Below are positions 46,801 through 55,197 of a stretch of DNA of 64,000 bases, in pieces (the stretch's first letter is position 1; each line of letters begins with the position of its first letter). Source of the stretch: CAVPHV01 sp963821095 (GTDB lineage: Bacteria > Actinomycetota > Acidimicrobiia > Spongiisociales > UBA5794); the NCBI GenBank assembly GCA_963821095.1, contig CAWGCJ010000001.1, positions 73,863 to 137,862 on the forward strand, read 5' to 3'. The translations under genes and the position numbers were made by a program. The notes under the pieces are model-generated. The model had not been told where the DNA came from and did no database searches. It was given only the letters and a program-made list of their open reading frames with translations.

Positions 46801-47283
46801 CCCTGGCTGTGCATCGCCGACTTCTTCCGACCCATCGACTCGGGAGAGGCCGACTACGCCGCGTTCCACATCGTCACGATGGGGGAGAGGGTGTCGGAGC
46901 GCACCGCCGAACTGTTCGCCGCCGACGCCTACCAGGACTACCTCCACCTCCACGGCCTCGGTGTCGAGATGGCGGAGGCTCTCGCCGAGTATTGGCACCG
47001 CCGGATACGGATCGAATGGGGGTTCGGCGATCAGGACGGACCGAGCCTGCACGGGCTTTTCCGCCAGCAGTACCGCGGCGGGCGCTACTCGTGGGGCTAT
47101 CCCGCTTGCCCCGACCTCGAGGACAACGCCAAGGTTGCCGAACTGCTCGGTGCCGACCGGCTCGGCCTCGTCGTCGGCAAGGAAACCGGGTTCCAATTCC
47201 AGCCCGAGCAAACGACTTCGGCGCTGATCGCCCACCACCCCAGGGCCAAGTACTTCATCGCCCGACAAAGGGAGCGTGCCTGA
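43806..47283 (+). CDS. metH: Cobalamin-dependent methionine synthase, three frameshifts
   Basis: Transfers methyl from methyltetrahydrofolate to homocysteine. Rebuilt from four frame segments (~1,159 aa) joined near 44133, 45675 and 46622. Domain order is complete: homocysteine domain (YDGATGTALQRANL; zinc Cys in GLNCATG and VGGCCGTTEEH), pterin domain (IGERTNANGSKRFREAM, VIDSTEPEVMEAAL), B12 cap (DIINDILLDGMKVVGDLF), B12-binding HxDxxG (VKGDVHDIGKNLVD) and the SAM activation domain (YGYFPANGEGDDL, GRYSWGYPACPDLEDN). At the first junction, adding one G restores DRRRYVAGSIGPG. All active-site motifs are intact, so sequencing indels are the likely cause. Controlled by the SAM-I riboswitch; stop abuts the next start (TGATG). 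Confidence 0.9.
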
Positions 47284-48074
47284 TGCTGAAGTCCAAAGCC
47301 GACTGGCAACTCATCGCTGAGGTGAACCCGCCTGATTTGCCCGACAGCAGCCATCTGCTCCTCGACCGCGCCTGGGCCAACGTCCTGATCACCGACAACG
47401 TCTTCGGCAAGATCCGGGTGTCGCCCTACGCCTACGCCGCCCGGATCACGCACGACGTCCCCTCGGTGCACCCCACCGTGGTGGTGTCGACCCGAGACCG
47501 TAATATCCTCGCCATCGAGAGCGAGGTGCGCGGCGCGTTGGGCAACGGGGTCGACTCCTTCCTCGTCGTCGTCGGCGACACGATGCCCGCCGTCGAGCAC
47601 ATGGCCCATCACTACGAAATCGTCGAGCACCTCCGCTACCTCCAGGACCGCATGCCCGAGTTCGAGGTCGGGATGCCGACACGGTTCCGTCGCTGGCAGT
47701 ACGAACGCAGGGTCGAACTCGGTGCCCAGTTCTTCGTGGCCGGCCCCGTGCTGGATCCCGCCCAGTGGCCCCCAACGTCGCTCGGCTCGAGCGGGATCCG
47801 TCCGATCCACCGCTCTACCTCATGCTGATCCCGCCGTTCAGCCTCGACTGGATCGGTCGGATGGAAGACATCGGCGCCGTGGCAACCACCCGGCCTCAAA
47901 CAGCGTTTCGCCGAAACCCCGGCGGAGGCGCAGCGCCATCTGGCTTGGGATCTTGCTCTCGAAACTGCCAACGCAGCTCGCGACGCCGGTTGCGCCGGCG
48001 TGATCCTGATGGGTCTCAGCTTTCCCACCGTGGTCGACGAGGCGGCAGGCGTATGGCGCGGTCTCACGCCATAG
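47283..48074 (+). CDS. Methylenetetrahydrofolate-reductase-like protein, two frameshifts
   Basis: Begins at an ATG sharing a base with the metH stop. The first ~165 residues read in one frame (LIAEVNPPDLPDSSHLLLDR, VSTRDRNILAIESEVRGALG, SFLVVVGDTMP), matching the MTHFR barrel: the TxRDRN and GD strands bind folate and FAD. Frame changes near 47772 and 47890 are needed to continue YLMLIPPFSLDWIGRMEDIG, then LKQRFAETPAEAQRHLAWDL and GCAGVILMGLSFPTVVDEA to a stop at 48074. It is closer to the minimal MetF of acetogen-like type than to E. coli MetF. It would supply methyl-THF to MetH, which fits its place. Confidence 0.75.
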
Positions 48075-48234
48075 CGTCTTTACGGCCCGGAGCGACACAT
48101 GTGGCGCGCGCGAGCGACAGTCGCCGGCCCCTCCAATCATCAGGACACCTATCGCGCCGGAGTGATGCTCGGTCCAGAGTCAAGTCGCGGCTACGGTCTC
48201 CCCCGGTATTCGTCGCGTTGCTGATGGAGGCGGT

Positions 48235-48487
48235 GTGCTCACCTGGTCACAACGGTTTCGGTTCTCCGAGTGGGCCCGCGCCATCACGTGATTGATCCCG
48301 GCGGGCGTGCGTTGCCGCTGCCATCGTGGCTGCCCAGCTCCTCCCTGAGTTCGACAAGCGGATCGAGGCCGACCCACCATTTGTCTACGGAGTCGACTCC
48401 GCCCAGGAGCTCCTCTCTGCGATCGCCGCCGGGATGATCGCCTTCACCGGGTTCGTCTTCTCGATGCTGATCCTCATGGTGCGCATA
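48235..48487 (+). pseudogene. Truncated DUF2254 membrane protein gene
   Basis: GTG at 48235 after GGAGG. LTWSQRFRFSEWARAIT, then (other frames) LIPA and ACVAAAIVAAQLLPEFDKRI, then PPFVYGVDSAQELLSAIAAG and MIAFTGFVFSMLILMVRI. This is the N-terminal TM region of DUF2254 proteins, normally 400+ residues. It stops matching exactly where a fragment of hairpin repeat family A begins (48488), so the rest of the gene has been lost or replaced. The two internal frame changes may be sequencing errors; the truncation is probably real. Confidence 0.6.
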
Positions 48488-48503
48488 TGTCCGCCAAAAC
48501 CCA
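48486..48503. repeat. Half copy of hairpin repeat family A
   Basis: gtccgccaaaaccc matches the right arm of the family A hairpins. The left arm is absent. It marks the point where the DUF2254 gene is cut. Confidence 0.55.
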
Positions 48504-48545
48504 ATCGACTAGGTTGTCTATACAAATCTCACGAGGAGGATGGCA

Positions 48546-49742
48546 ATGGAAGGCCGCTCGATTTCCATGCTCGGCACGGGGCTGATCGGGGACTTCTACA
48601 CCATGACGCTGCACGGCCAGCGGGGCCGGGACCGGGTCGGCGTCGTCTACTCCCGATGCAGCGAACGCGGCGGGGCGTTCGCCGAACGCTGGGGCATCCC
48701 CCGCAGCACCACCAGCATGGAGGAGGCCATCAACGACCCGAGCACCGACGTGGTGGTGGTCGCCCTCCCCAACTTCCTGCACGAAGGAGTCGATCGCAAT
48801 GGTCGCCGACGCCGGCAAGGCGGTCCTCTGCACCAAGCCGCTGGCCCGCTCCGGCGAGGAGGCCAAGCGGATCCTCGACAGGGTGGAGGCGGCGGGGATC
48901 TTCGCCGGCTACCTCGAGGACCTCTGCTACACCCCCAAGACCCTGAAGGCGATCGAGGCGGTGCAAGGGCGGCGCCATCGGCGACGTCACCTGGGTACGG
49001 TCGCGCGAGACCCACCCCGGGCCGCACAGCGCCTGGTTCTGGGACAAGGACAAGGCGGGCGGCGGCGCCATCGTCGACCTGGGCTGCCACTGCATCGAGA
49101 TCATCCGCAACTTCGTCGGCAAGGGCAACCGGCCGCTCGAGGTGATGGCGTGGGCCGACACGCTGGTTCACCCGATCAAGGCCGAGGACAACGCCGTCGG
49201 CGCTGATCCGCTTCGAGTCGGGCGCCATCGGCCAGTTCGAGGTCAGCTGGACCTTCCGCGGCGGCATGGACCTGCGCGACGAGGTGGCCGGCACCGAGGG
49301 CACCATCTGGCTGAACCACTTCCTGCGCACCGGCTACGAGATGTACTCCACCGGCGGGGGCGACGGTTACGTGGCCGAGAAGCTCGAGTCCACCGAGGGC
49401 TGGCTGTTCCCGGTCGGCGACGAGGTCAGCGAGCTGGGCTACGTGGACATGTTCACCGACATGTTCAACGCGATCGAGAGGGCACCGACCCATGGAGACC
49501 TTCTACGACGGCTACGTCGTCAACGCCATCATGGATGCCGCCTACCGCTCGGCCGAGACCCGCCAGTGGGAGCCGGTCGACGTCGAGTGGCGGGGCGGGA
49601 GACCGAGCGGATCGCCAAGGACATCTCCCACCACGACGGCCACGCCATCGTCAAGGAAGAGGTGCTCCCCGACGGCCGCCGCAAGCTCATGCTGAGCGAC
49701 AAGGACACCGGAGCGGTGTTCGACATCGTCACCGACGGTTGA
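48546..49742 (+). CDS. Gfo/Idh/MocA family oxidoreductase, multiply frameshifted
   Basis: NAD(P)-dependent sugar or cyclitol dehydrogenase-like protein of ~395 residues. AGGAGG six bases before the ATG at 48546 fixes the start (the ATG at 48540 is too close). Rossmann motif MLGTGLIGDFYTMTL, then DVVVVALPNFLHE, LCTKPLARSGEEAKRIL (EKP-like region), GGGAIVDLGCHCIEIIRNF, RFESGAIGQFEVSWTFRGG and a C-terminal tail GHAIVKEEVLPDGRRKLMLS. About five frame changes are needed (~48800, 48962, 49200, 49490, 49600). All catalytic-region motifs survive, which suggests base-calling errors. It heads a cluster with NagB-like and HAD genes. Confidence 0.72.
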
Positions 49743-50447
49743 GGCCCGACCACGAAGCCCACCATCGAGTCCTGCCCGAGACGAGTGGGCGCCGCGTCGG
49801 TGCCCTGCTCGCCGGCGGGTCGCAGCTCAGCCGGACTCCGGCTCTGTCTCCCCACGGGGAGCACCCCCGTCCCCGCCTACCGGCGTTCGCCGAATGGGCG
49901 GACGCCTCGACCAGACCGAGGTGTTCCTGCTCGACGAGTTCGGGTTGCCGGCCGGCCATCCGGCCCGCTGCGACCAGATGCTGCAGCGATCACTACTCGA
50001 TCGGCTACCACGGCACCGGCGGTCCTGCACTCCATCGATGTGGCCGCAGATGACGTATCCGTGGCATGTGCGCGATACGACGACGTGGTTGCCAACGGCG
50101 GTCTCGACCTCACCCTGCTCGGGCTCGGCGCCAACGGGCACCTCGGTCTCAACGAGCCGGGCTCTACCCCCGACAGTCCGACCCGGATTGTCGACCTGCA
50201 CACCACCACGTTCGCAACGCCGCCGTCTACGGCGAGGGGCAGCACCACTGTGGGGGGTGACCCTCGGTATGGAGCCGCTGCTGGCGTCCCGAGAGATCTG
50301 GCTGCTGGTCACCGGGGCGCAAAGGCCGAGATCCTCCACCGGGCACTGACCGGCCCGGTTGGCCCCGACGTGCCGGCTTCCTACCTGCAGAATCACCCCG
50401 ACACCACAGTGCTGGCGGATCAAGCCGCCGCGGCGGCCTTCGGATAG
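49739..50447 (+). CDS. nagB: Glucosamine-6-phosphate deaminase/isomerase-like, multiply frameshifted
   Basis: NagB/6-phosphogluconolactonase-fold enzyme of ~235 residues. Fragments in successive frames follow the family exactly: VGALLAGG, LCLPTGSTPVPAYRR (phosphate loop), TEVFLLDEFGLPAGHPARCD (catalytic Asp region), LDLTLLGLGANGHLGLNEPG, then GVTLGMEPLLASREIWLLVT and KAEILHRALTGPVGPDVPAS. At least five frame changes. A TTG at 49739 overlapping the previous stop is the best start. Placed between a Gfo/Idh oxidoreductase and a sugar-phosphatase-like HAD gene, pointing to amino-sugar or hexose-phosphate use. Confidence 0.72.
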
Positions 50448-50463
50448 GAGGAGCGATGGCTTA

Positions 50464-51129
50464 ATGGCGCGGGGATGCCATCATCTTAGATCTCACGGCG
50501 TGCTGATCGACGCCAACTCGGTCTATGAACGCCACTGGCAGACGTGGGCCGCGCGCACGGGTCCCATCGAGGATATCCTTGCCGTGCACCATGGACGTCC
50601 GGCGGCCCAGACCGTCGAGATCGTCGCTCCTCACCTCGATCCGCCGCGGGAGGCGGCCGCGTACAACCAAAGCCTGCTGCGGACACCGACCTCAGCGGCG
50701 TCGTTGCTTTCCCCGGCGTTGCCAAACTTCTCGGCTCGCTGTCCCTGAACGCTGGGCAATAGCGACCAGCGCGCCGCAGCCGGTTGCACTGGCGCGACTC
50801 GGGCACCTCGCCCTCCCCCACCCGGGCGTCCTGGTGACCGCGGATGACGTAGCCCGGGGCAAGCCGGAACCCGACCCGTATCTCTTGGCGGCCCGCGGCT
50901 TGGGTGTCCCCCGCAACAGTGCCTCGTCGTCGAGGACGCTCCCGCCGGGATCAAAGCCGCGGCAGCAGCCGGAGCCTTCGTCCTCGCAGTGACCACCACG
51001 CATCCTCCCGAGCAGCTCGACGGAGCCAACGGTCTGGCTGGCCGTTTGGCTGATATCGCCGTGGTGGCCGACGGCGGCGGCCTGCGGGTCGCTTGGCCGG
51101 ACCTCGGTGGCCAAACCCAACGCCCCTGA
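50464..51129 (+). CDS. HAD-superfamily sugar phosphatase/phosphomutase-like, frameshifted
   Basis: About 222 residues. Adding one G near 50494 turns the N-terminal text into DLDGVLIDANSVYERHWQTW, the HAD nucleophile motif. It continues AQTVEIVAPHLDP, GVVAFPGVAKLLGSL, ERWAIATSAPQPVALARLG (motif II), GVLVTADDVARGKPEPDPYL (motif III Lys), VEDAPAGIKAAAAAGAFVLA (motif IV) and ends at 51129. It resembles beta-phosphoglucomutase/2-deoxyglucose-6-phosphatase relatives. Several frame changes; third gene of the sugar-phosphate cluster. Confidence 0.72.
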
Positions 51130-51298
51130 ACCGCAACCCGGTCCTGACCGTCCCATCCACCGCACGGCTCGAGCCGGCCCGTGTCACCGGCCGGGCAACC
51201 CCGCCCGGACCCTTCCGACCCGTCGACCTCACGGTTACGCTGACGGCGACAGAATGTGGTGGACGTCAGTGTCCGTCGCCATCAGAAGGGAGACCGCC

Positions 51299-51641
51299 GT
51301 GCTGGTTGACGTTGGAGAGATGGTCCATGTCGTCGAACGACGGAGATTCGACACGGACCTCCGGCGCCACTTCTTCGGGGTCGCCGAACGAGTCGAACTG
51401 GAACGTGATGCGAGTGCGAGGCTACGCCTTCTTGTACGACTCGGGCACGACCGGATACATCCGGAGCGCCGAGCAGCGCACCAGGGTGATTTCGCTGATC
51501 GGCAACGGTCTCATCATCAACCTCGCTCCCCCCGAAACCAGCATCGAGGAAGTGCGCTACGAGGACCAGGAAGGGCGGCTTGTCGTCACCGACGGCGGAG
51601 CTTTCCATCTGGACATCAACGAATTTGGCCGCAACCGCTGA
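51299..51641 (+). CDS. Small hypothetical protein, frameshifted
   Basis: GTG start; one frame reads MLVDVGEMVHVVERRRFDTD and LRRHFFGVAERVELE, another continues RVRGYAFLYDSGTTGYIRSA, LIGNGLIINLAPPETSIEEV and VVTDGGAFHLDINEF to the stop, with the change near 51400. About 114 residues, mostly beta-strands. No family recognised. The steady coding sense across both frames supports a real gene. Confidence 0.5.
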
Positions 51642-52915
51642 CCGCCACACCGCGGGGATCCTACGTACCGGCTGCGAGCATCAGTCATCGTCGGGTGGCT
51701 GTCGGGGGGTGGGCTCGTCCTGCGGTTGGTGGTGCCCCGAAGCGGCATCGCCGTCAATTCAAAGACGGCGCCGACAACTTGCGCAGGGGCTCGCGTTGCC
51801 TGGATGAGGCCGCGACCGATGGTCTTGGCCGCTCGGCGACCAGACTGAGGCCCAATCCAGCCCACCGCAACAAACAGCCCCAGCGAAAACGTCATCGCGA
51901 CCATCACAAGGGCGACGACCACCCATCCCCAGTCGCTACCGATGCCGGGGAGGTTCTGAAAGTTCATTCCGTAGAACCCGGCAACGAGAGAGAGCGGCAG
52001 CATGATCGTGGCGTAGACGGTGAGTACCTTGGTGACGTCGGTTGCCATCCGAGCCTCGGCACCCCGATAGGCATCGAGGATCTCGGCAAGCGAAGCCCGG
52101 GCGGCGTCAAGGCCCTGCGCGGTGCGAGCGGCAACGTCGAACACGTCGGAGAACCGGCGGCGCCCGGCGGCACTGATCAACGGCGAGGTGCTGTGCCGAA
52201 GGAGATCCAAGGCCTCGCGTTGCGGGTGCACCACTCGGCGAACTGCCGCCAGATCGGTGCGTACCGCAGTCAACTCCGAAAGGAGTCGCGGATCCGCAGC
52301 GAGGGCTTGGCCGATGAGGTCATCGACCCGAGCGTCAAACTCATTGAGCACCGACAGGAGGCGGCGGGTGAGGACGTCGGCCAGTCGGGCAACCAGGGTG
52401 TCGACGCCGCCGGTGGCTAACTGGGGGCTCTCCTGCATCCTATCCCATAGGGCATCAAGCGCCGGTGATGGGAAACGTCGCACCGTCACGACGTGGCGGG
52501 CGGTCACGAAGCAGTCGACTTCATACGTCTCAACCAGATCGTCCCGCAGCCCGTGAAGGACGACAAGGAGGTGATGGCCGAAGTCGTCGACTTTGGGGAG
52601 GTCACGGTCCGCCACCGCGTCGCGGACGGAGAGAGCATCAAAGCGAAGAGCGCCAATGAGGTCCGTCAACTCCTCGACGTCGCCGCCACGCACGATCACA
52701 TCCGCCCACTCCCATCCATCATCAGGATCACCGGTGCGCCATTCAGACTCGACGGTGGTGGTGCCGTCTTCGGCAACGCGGATGATCCTCGTTTCCATCT
52801 GATCATCATTGCCGTCCAATGGCTTCCGACCAATGACCGTCGGATGTCGTCCCCCCATTGCCGCCACCATCTCGGCCGTGGACCGCTGATTGATCTCCGT
52901 GATCGACGTCGGCAT
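51557..52915 (-). CDS. corA: CorA-family magnesium/cobalt transporter
   Basis: Pentameric divalent-cation channel. Large cytosolic domain (VESEWRTGDPDDGWEWADVI, LVVLHGLRDDLVETYEVDCF, FVTARHVVTVRRFPSPALDA), long pore helix (ATDVTKVLTVYATIMLPLSL), and the selectivity motif YGMNFQNLPG between two C-terminal TM helices. The ATG at 52915 is one of several possible starts (52984, 52798). After the second helix the frame runs on for about 80 Arg/Pro/Ser-rich residues over the opposite-strand small gene. That tail is probably a frameshift artefact, and the real stop likely lies near 51650-51750. Confidence 0.87.
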   Translation of the reverse strand: MPTSITEINQRSTAEMVAAMGGRHPTVIGRKPLDGNDDQMETRIIRVAEDGTTTVESEWRTGDPDDGWEWADVIVRGGDVEELTDLIGALRFDALSVRDAVADRDLPKVDDFGHHLLVVLHGLRDDLVETYEVDCFVTARHVVTVRRFPSPALDALWDRMQESPQLATGGVDTLVARLADVLTRRLLSVLNEFDARVDDLIGQALAADPRLLSELTAVRTDLAAVRRVVHPQREALDLLRHSTSPLISAAGRRRFSDVFDVAARTAQGLDAARASLAEILDAYRGAEARMATDVTKVLTVYATIMLPLSLVAGFYGMNFQNLPGIGSDWGWVVVALVMVAMTFSLGLFVAVGWIGPQSGRRAAKTIGRGLIQATRAPAQVVGAVFELTAMPLRGTTNRRTSPPPDSHPTMTDARSRYVGSPRCGGQRLRPNSLMSRWKAPPSVTTSRPSWSS

Positions 52916-53009
52916 CGGCCAACCTCGGATCGGGCCCGTTGCATTTCCCTGGGCAACGATGTGCTCCCAAGGTCGACCAGCCAACCTTTCTACCTTGCCC
53001 CCTAACTAC

Positions 53010-53038
53010 TTGACACCTTCCTTTCTATTAAGTATCCT
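53010..53038 (+). promoter_or_regulatory. Sigma70-type promoter
   Basis: TTGACA (53010-53015) and TATCCT (53033-53038) with a 17-bp spacer, in a local AT-rich patch, 35 bases before the start of the YtxH-like gene. It is the clearest consensus-like promoter in the window, and probably serves the YtxH-like, ATP-grasp and amidohydrolase genes. Confidence 0.5.
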
Positions 53039-53073
53039 TATAACAAGCAGTTGCCCTATTGGAAGGAAACCTC

Positions 53074-53318
53074 TTGGCCATCAAGAAGTGGTTTGGAGTT
53101 GCCGCCCTCATGGCGGCCGTCGGGGGCGCAGGCGCCGCCGTTCTGGCCAAGTCGAAGGAAGCCCGTGTGAAGGCCGGCACCACCTATACATCCGCAAAGG
53201 ACTCAACCGCTAACGCCGTGACACGGGTGACCGGGGCGCACGCCCGCCCAAACTGGCCGACAACGGACCGGAGGAAGAGTCCCCACCTGCGTCGGCCGAA
53301 CCTGTCCAGGAGAGGTAG
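53074..53318 (+). CDS. YtxH-like small membrane-anchored protein, frameshifted
   Basis: TTG start with GGAAGGA upstream. One N-terminal TM segment (FGVAALMAAVGGAGAAVLAK) precedes a helical region rich in Lys, Ser and Thr (GTTYTSAKDSTANAVTRVTG); after a frame change near 53238 it continues KLADNGPEEESPPASAEPVQ to the stop at 53318. About 81 residues. The shape recalls YtxH-like stress proteins, only a resemblance. First gene after the promoter at 53010. Confidence 0.5.
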
Positions 53319-53367
53319 TCATCGGGGCCGCTCGCCAAACCACTACGGTGACCCTGGGAGGTTCGAA

Positions 53368-54409
53368 TTGAGAATCGCATTTGTCGTCAACGACATCGAG
53401 ACCGAAGAGGCCGGCTACACCACGACCCGGCTCGGCGTCGCCGCCATCAACCGCGGACACGAGGCGTGGACCATCAGCGTCGGCGACCTCGCCTACGACC
53501 CCGACGAACTCGTCCGGGCCAGGGCCACGCGCGTCCGAAGACCCGCTACAAGGACGGCGTCGCCTACCTGCGGGACCTGCAGGGAAAGAGGCGATCGCGG
53601 AGCGGATCACCGTCGACGACCTGGACGTGCTCGTTTCTCCGCAACGTGCCCTCCGACGAAAAGGGCGGACGCGAGTGGGCCAAGACCGCGGCCATCGACT
53701 TCGGTCGAGTGGCGATGCGCCATGGCGTGATCGTCCTCAACGACCCGAATGGTTTGGCCAAGGCCGCAGAACAAGATGTACTTCCAGCTGTTTCCTGAAG
53801 AGGTCCGACCAGGGACCCTCATCACTCGAGATCGCAACGAATCAGTGACTTCGTCAACGACGAAGGGCGGGCAGTCATCAAGCCGCTCAGCGGATCCGGC
53901 GGCGAGAGCGTTTTCCTCGTCCGCGCCGACGACGCCGCCAACCTGAATCAGATGATCGACGCGGTCAGCCGCGACGGCTACATCATCGCCCAGGAGTACC
54001 TGGAAAAGGCCGAGGACGGCGACACCCGGCTGTTCCTCATGAACGGGCAACCTCTCCGCCACAAGGGCCGCTACGCCGCGTTCCGGCGGGTGCGACCGGC
54101 GGCGACATGCGCTCGAACCTGCACGCCGGCGGCACGCTGGCCAAGGCGACGCTCGACCGAGGAGGCCCTGCGCTGGCCGAAATCGTTCGGCCCAAGCTGG
54201 TCCAGGACGGCATGTTCCTCGTCGGGATCGACATCGTCGGCGACAAGCTGATGGAGATCAACGTGTTCAGCCCCGGCGGGCTCGGTTCGGCCCAGAAGCT
54301 CGAAGGTGTGAACTTCACGAGGCCGTCATCGACAGCTCTCGAGCGCAAGGTCGACTACATGGCGTACTACCGACGCAACTTCGGCAACGACGAAATGGCA
54401 ACCCTGTGA
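53368..54409 (+). CDS. ATP-grasp ligase, glutathione-synthetase-like, multiply frameshifted
   Basis: TTG start at 53368 after GGGAGG. In successive frames: LRIAFVVNDIETEEAGYTTT, then RYKDGVAYLRDLQGKEAI, ITVDDLDVLFLRNVPSDE, NKMYFQLFPEEVRPGTLITR, GRAVIKPLSGSGGESVFLVR (ATP-grasp glycine loop), YIIAQEYLEKAEDGDTRLFL, GGDMRSNLHAGGTLAKATL and MFLVGIDIVGDKLMEINVFS (metal-binding Asn/Glu). That is a full-length GshB-type ATP-grasp of ~345 residues that forms an amide or peptide bond using ATP. At least six frame changes. The C-terminal frame ends at 54409 and overlaps the next start. Substrates are unknown, and true glutathione synthesis is doubtful in Actinobacteria, which use mycothiol. Confidence 0.72.
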
Positions 54410-55184
54410 GCACCACGACGCTGGGTGATCGCAGGCGGGCGATGACCCGATCATTGCAACTGCAATCCATGCCGGCCACGAGCTGCGGCCCGAGGTCGCG
54501 GAACTGATGGCGCTCTCCGAGGAAGATCGGCTGCGAGAGGAAGACCCCTTCACCGACAGTGGTGGTGTGGCGACACGAACTCATCGTCGTCGACGATCTC
54601 GGTTCGAGGTCGATCTGAACCGCCCCGTGATCGGGCGGTCTATCGTGGCACCGAGCGACGCCTGGGGACTCGAGTTGTGGACATCAGCCGCTACCTCCAG
54701 ACGTCGATCCAAGGATCGCTCGAGATCTACGACCACTTCTACGCGGAGCTGGCGCGATCGTGTGACGAGTTGCGGCAGTTCATGGCCGCGTTCGTGGTCC
54801 TCGATATCCACTCCTACAACCATCGGCGGCAGCGGACCAGACGCCCCCGTCGACACCCCGAGCTGCAATCCGGAGATCAACCTGGGCACCGGCAGCGTCG
54901 ATCCGAGCCTGGGGCGACGTTGTGCGAGCCTTCCTGAGACCCTCGCTGAGCTACCCCTTCGATGGGGGCACCTCGACGTGCGGGAGAACGTGAAGTTCAG
55001 AGGGGGCCACATGAGCCGCTGGATCAACGAGCGCTATGCGGGCCGGGGCTGCTCGATCGCCATCGAGATGAAGAAGATCTACATGGACGAGTGGACCGGC
55101 CAGGGTGACGAGGCCGTCATCGTCAGCGTGGGCGAAGCACTCGCCGCCGCTGCTGCCGCCGTCCGCGAGCATCTCTCGGCCTGA
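54406..55184 (+). CDS. N-formylglutamate amidohydrolase family protein, multiply frameshifted
   Basis: GTG start overlapping the previous stop (GTGA). Fragments: IIATAIHAGHELRPEVAELM (first zinc His region), LREEDPFTDS, RFEVDLNRP, APSDAWGLELW, LEIYDHFYAELARSCDEL, VVLDIHSYNHRR (metal-binding D-x-H), NPEINLGTGS, LDVRENVKFRGGHMSRWINE and GCSIAIEMKKIYMDEWTG, ending at 55184. The family removes formyl or other acyl groups from amino acids or peptides. About 258 residues; several frame changes. Partner of the ATP-grasp and QEGLA genes. Confidence 0.75.
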
Positions 55185-55197
55185 CTCGTCCTCGCCG

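Noticed and set aside
54951..55197. C-terminal ~80 residues of the DUF1704 frame
   Set aside because: They run antisense through the amidohydrolase gene; a one-base shift gives a natural C-terminus and stop at 55198.
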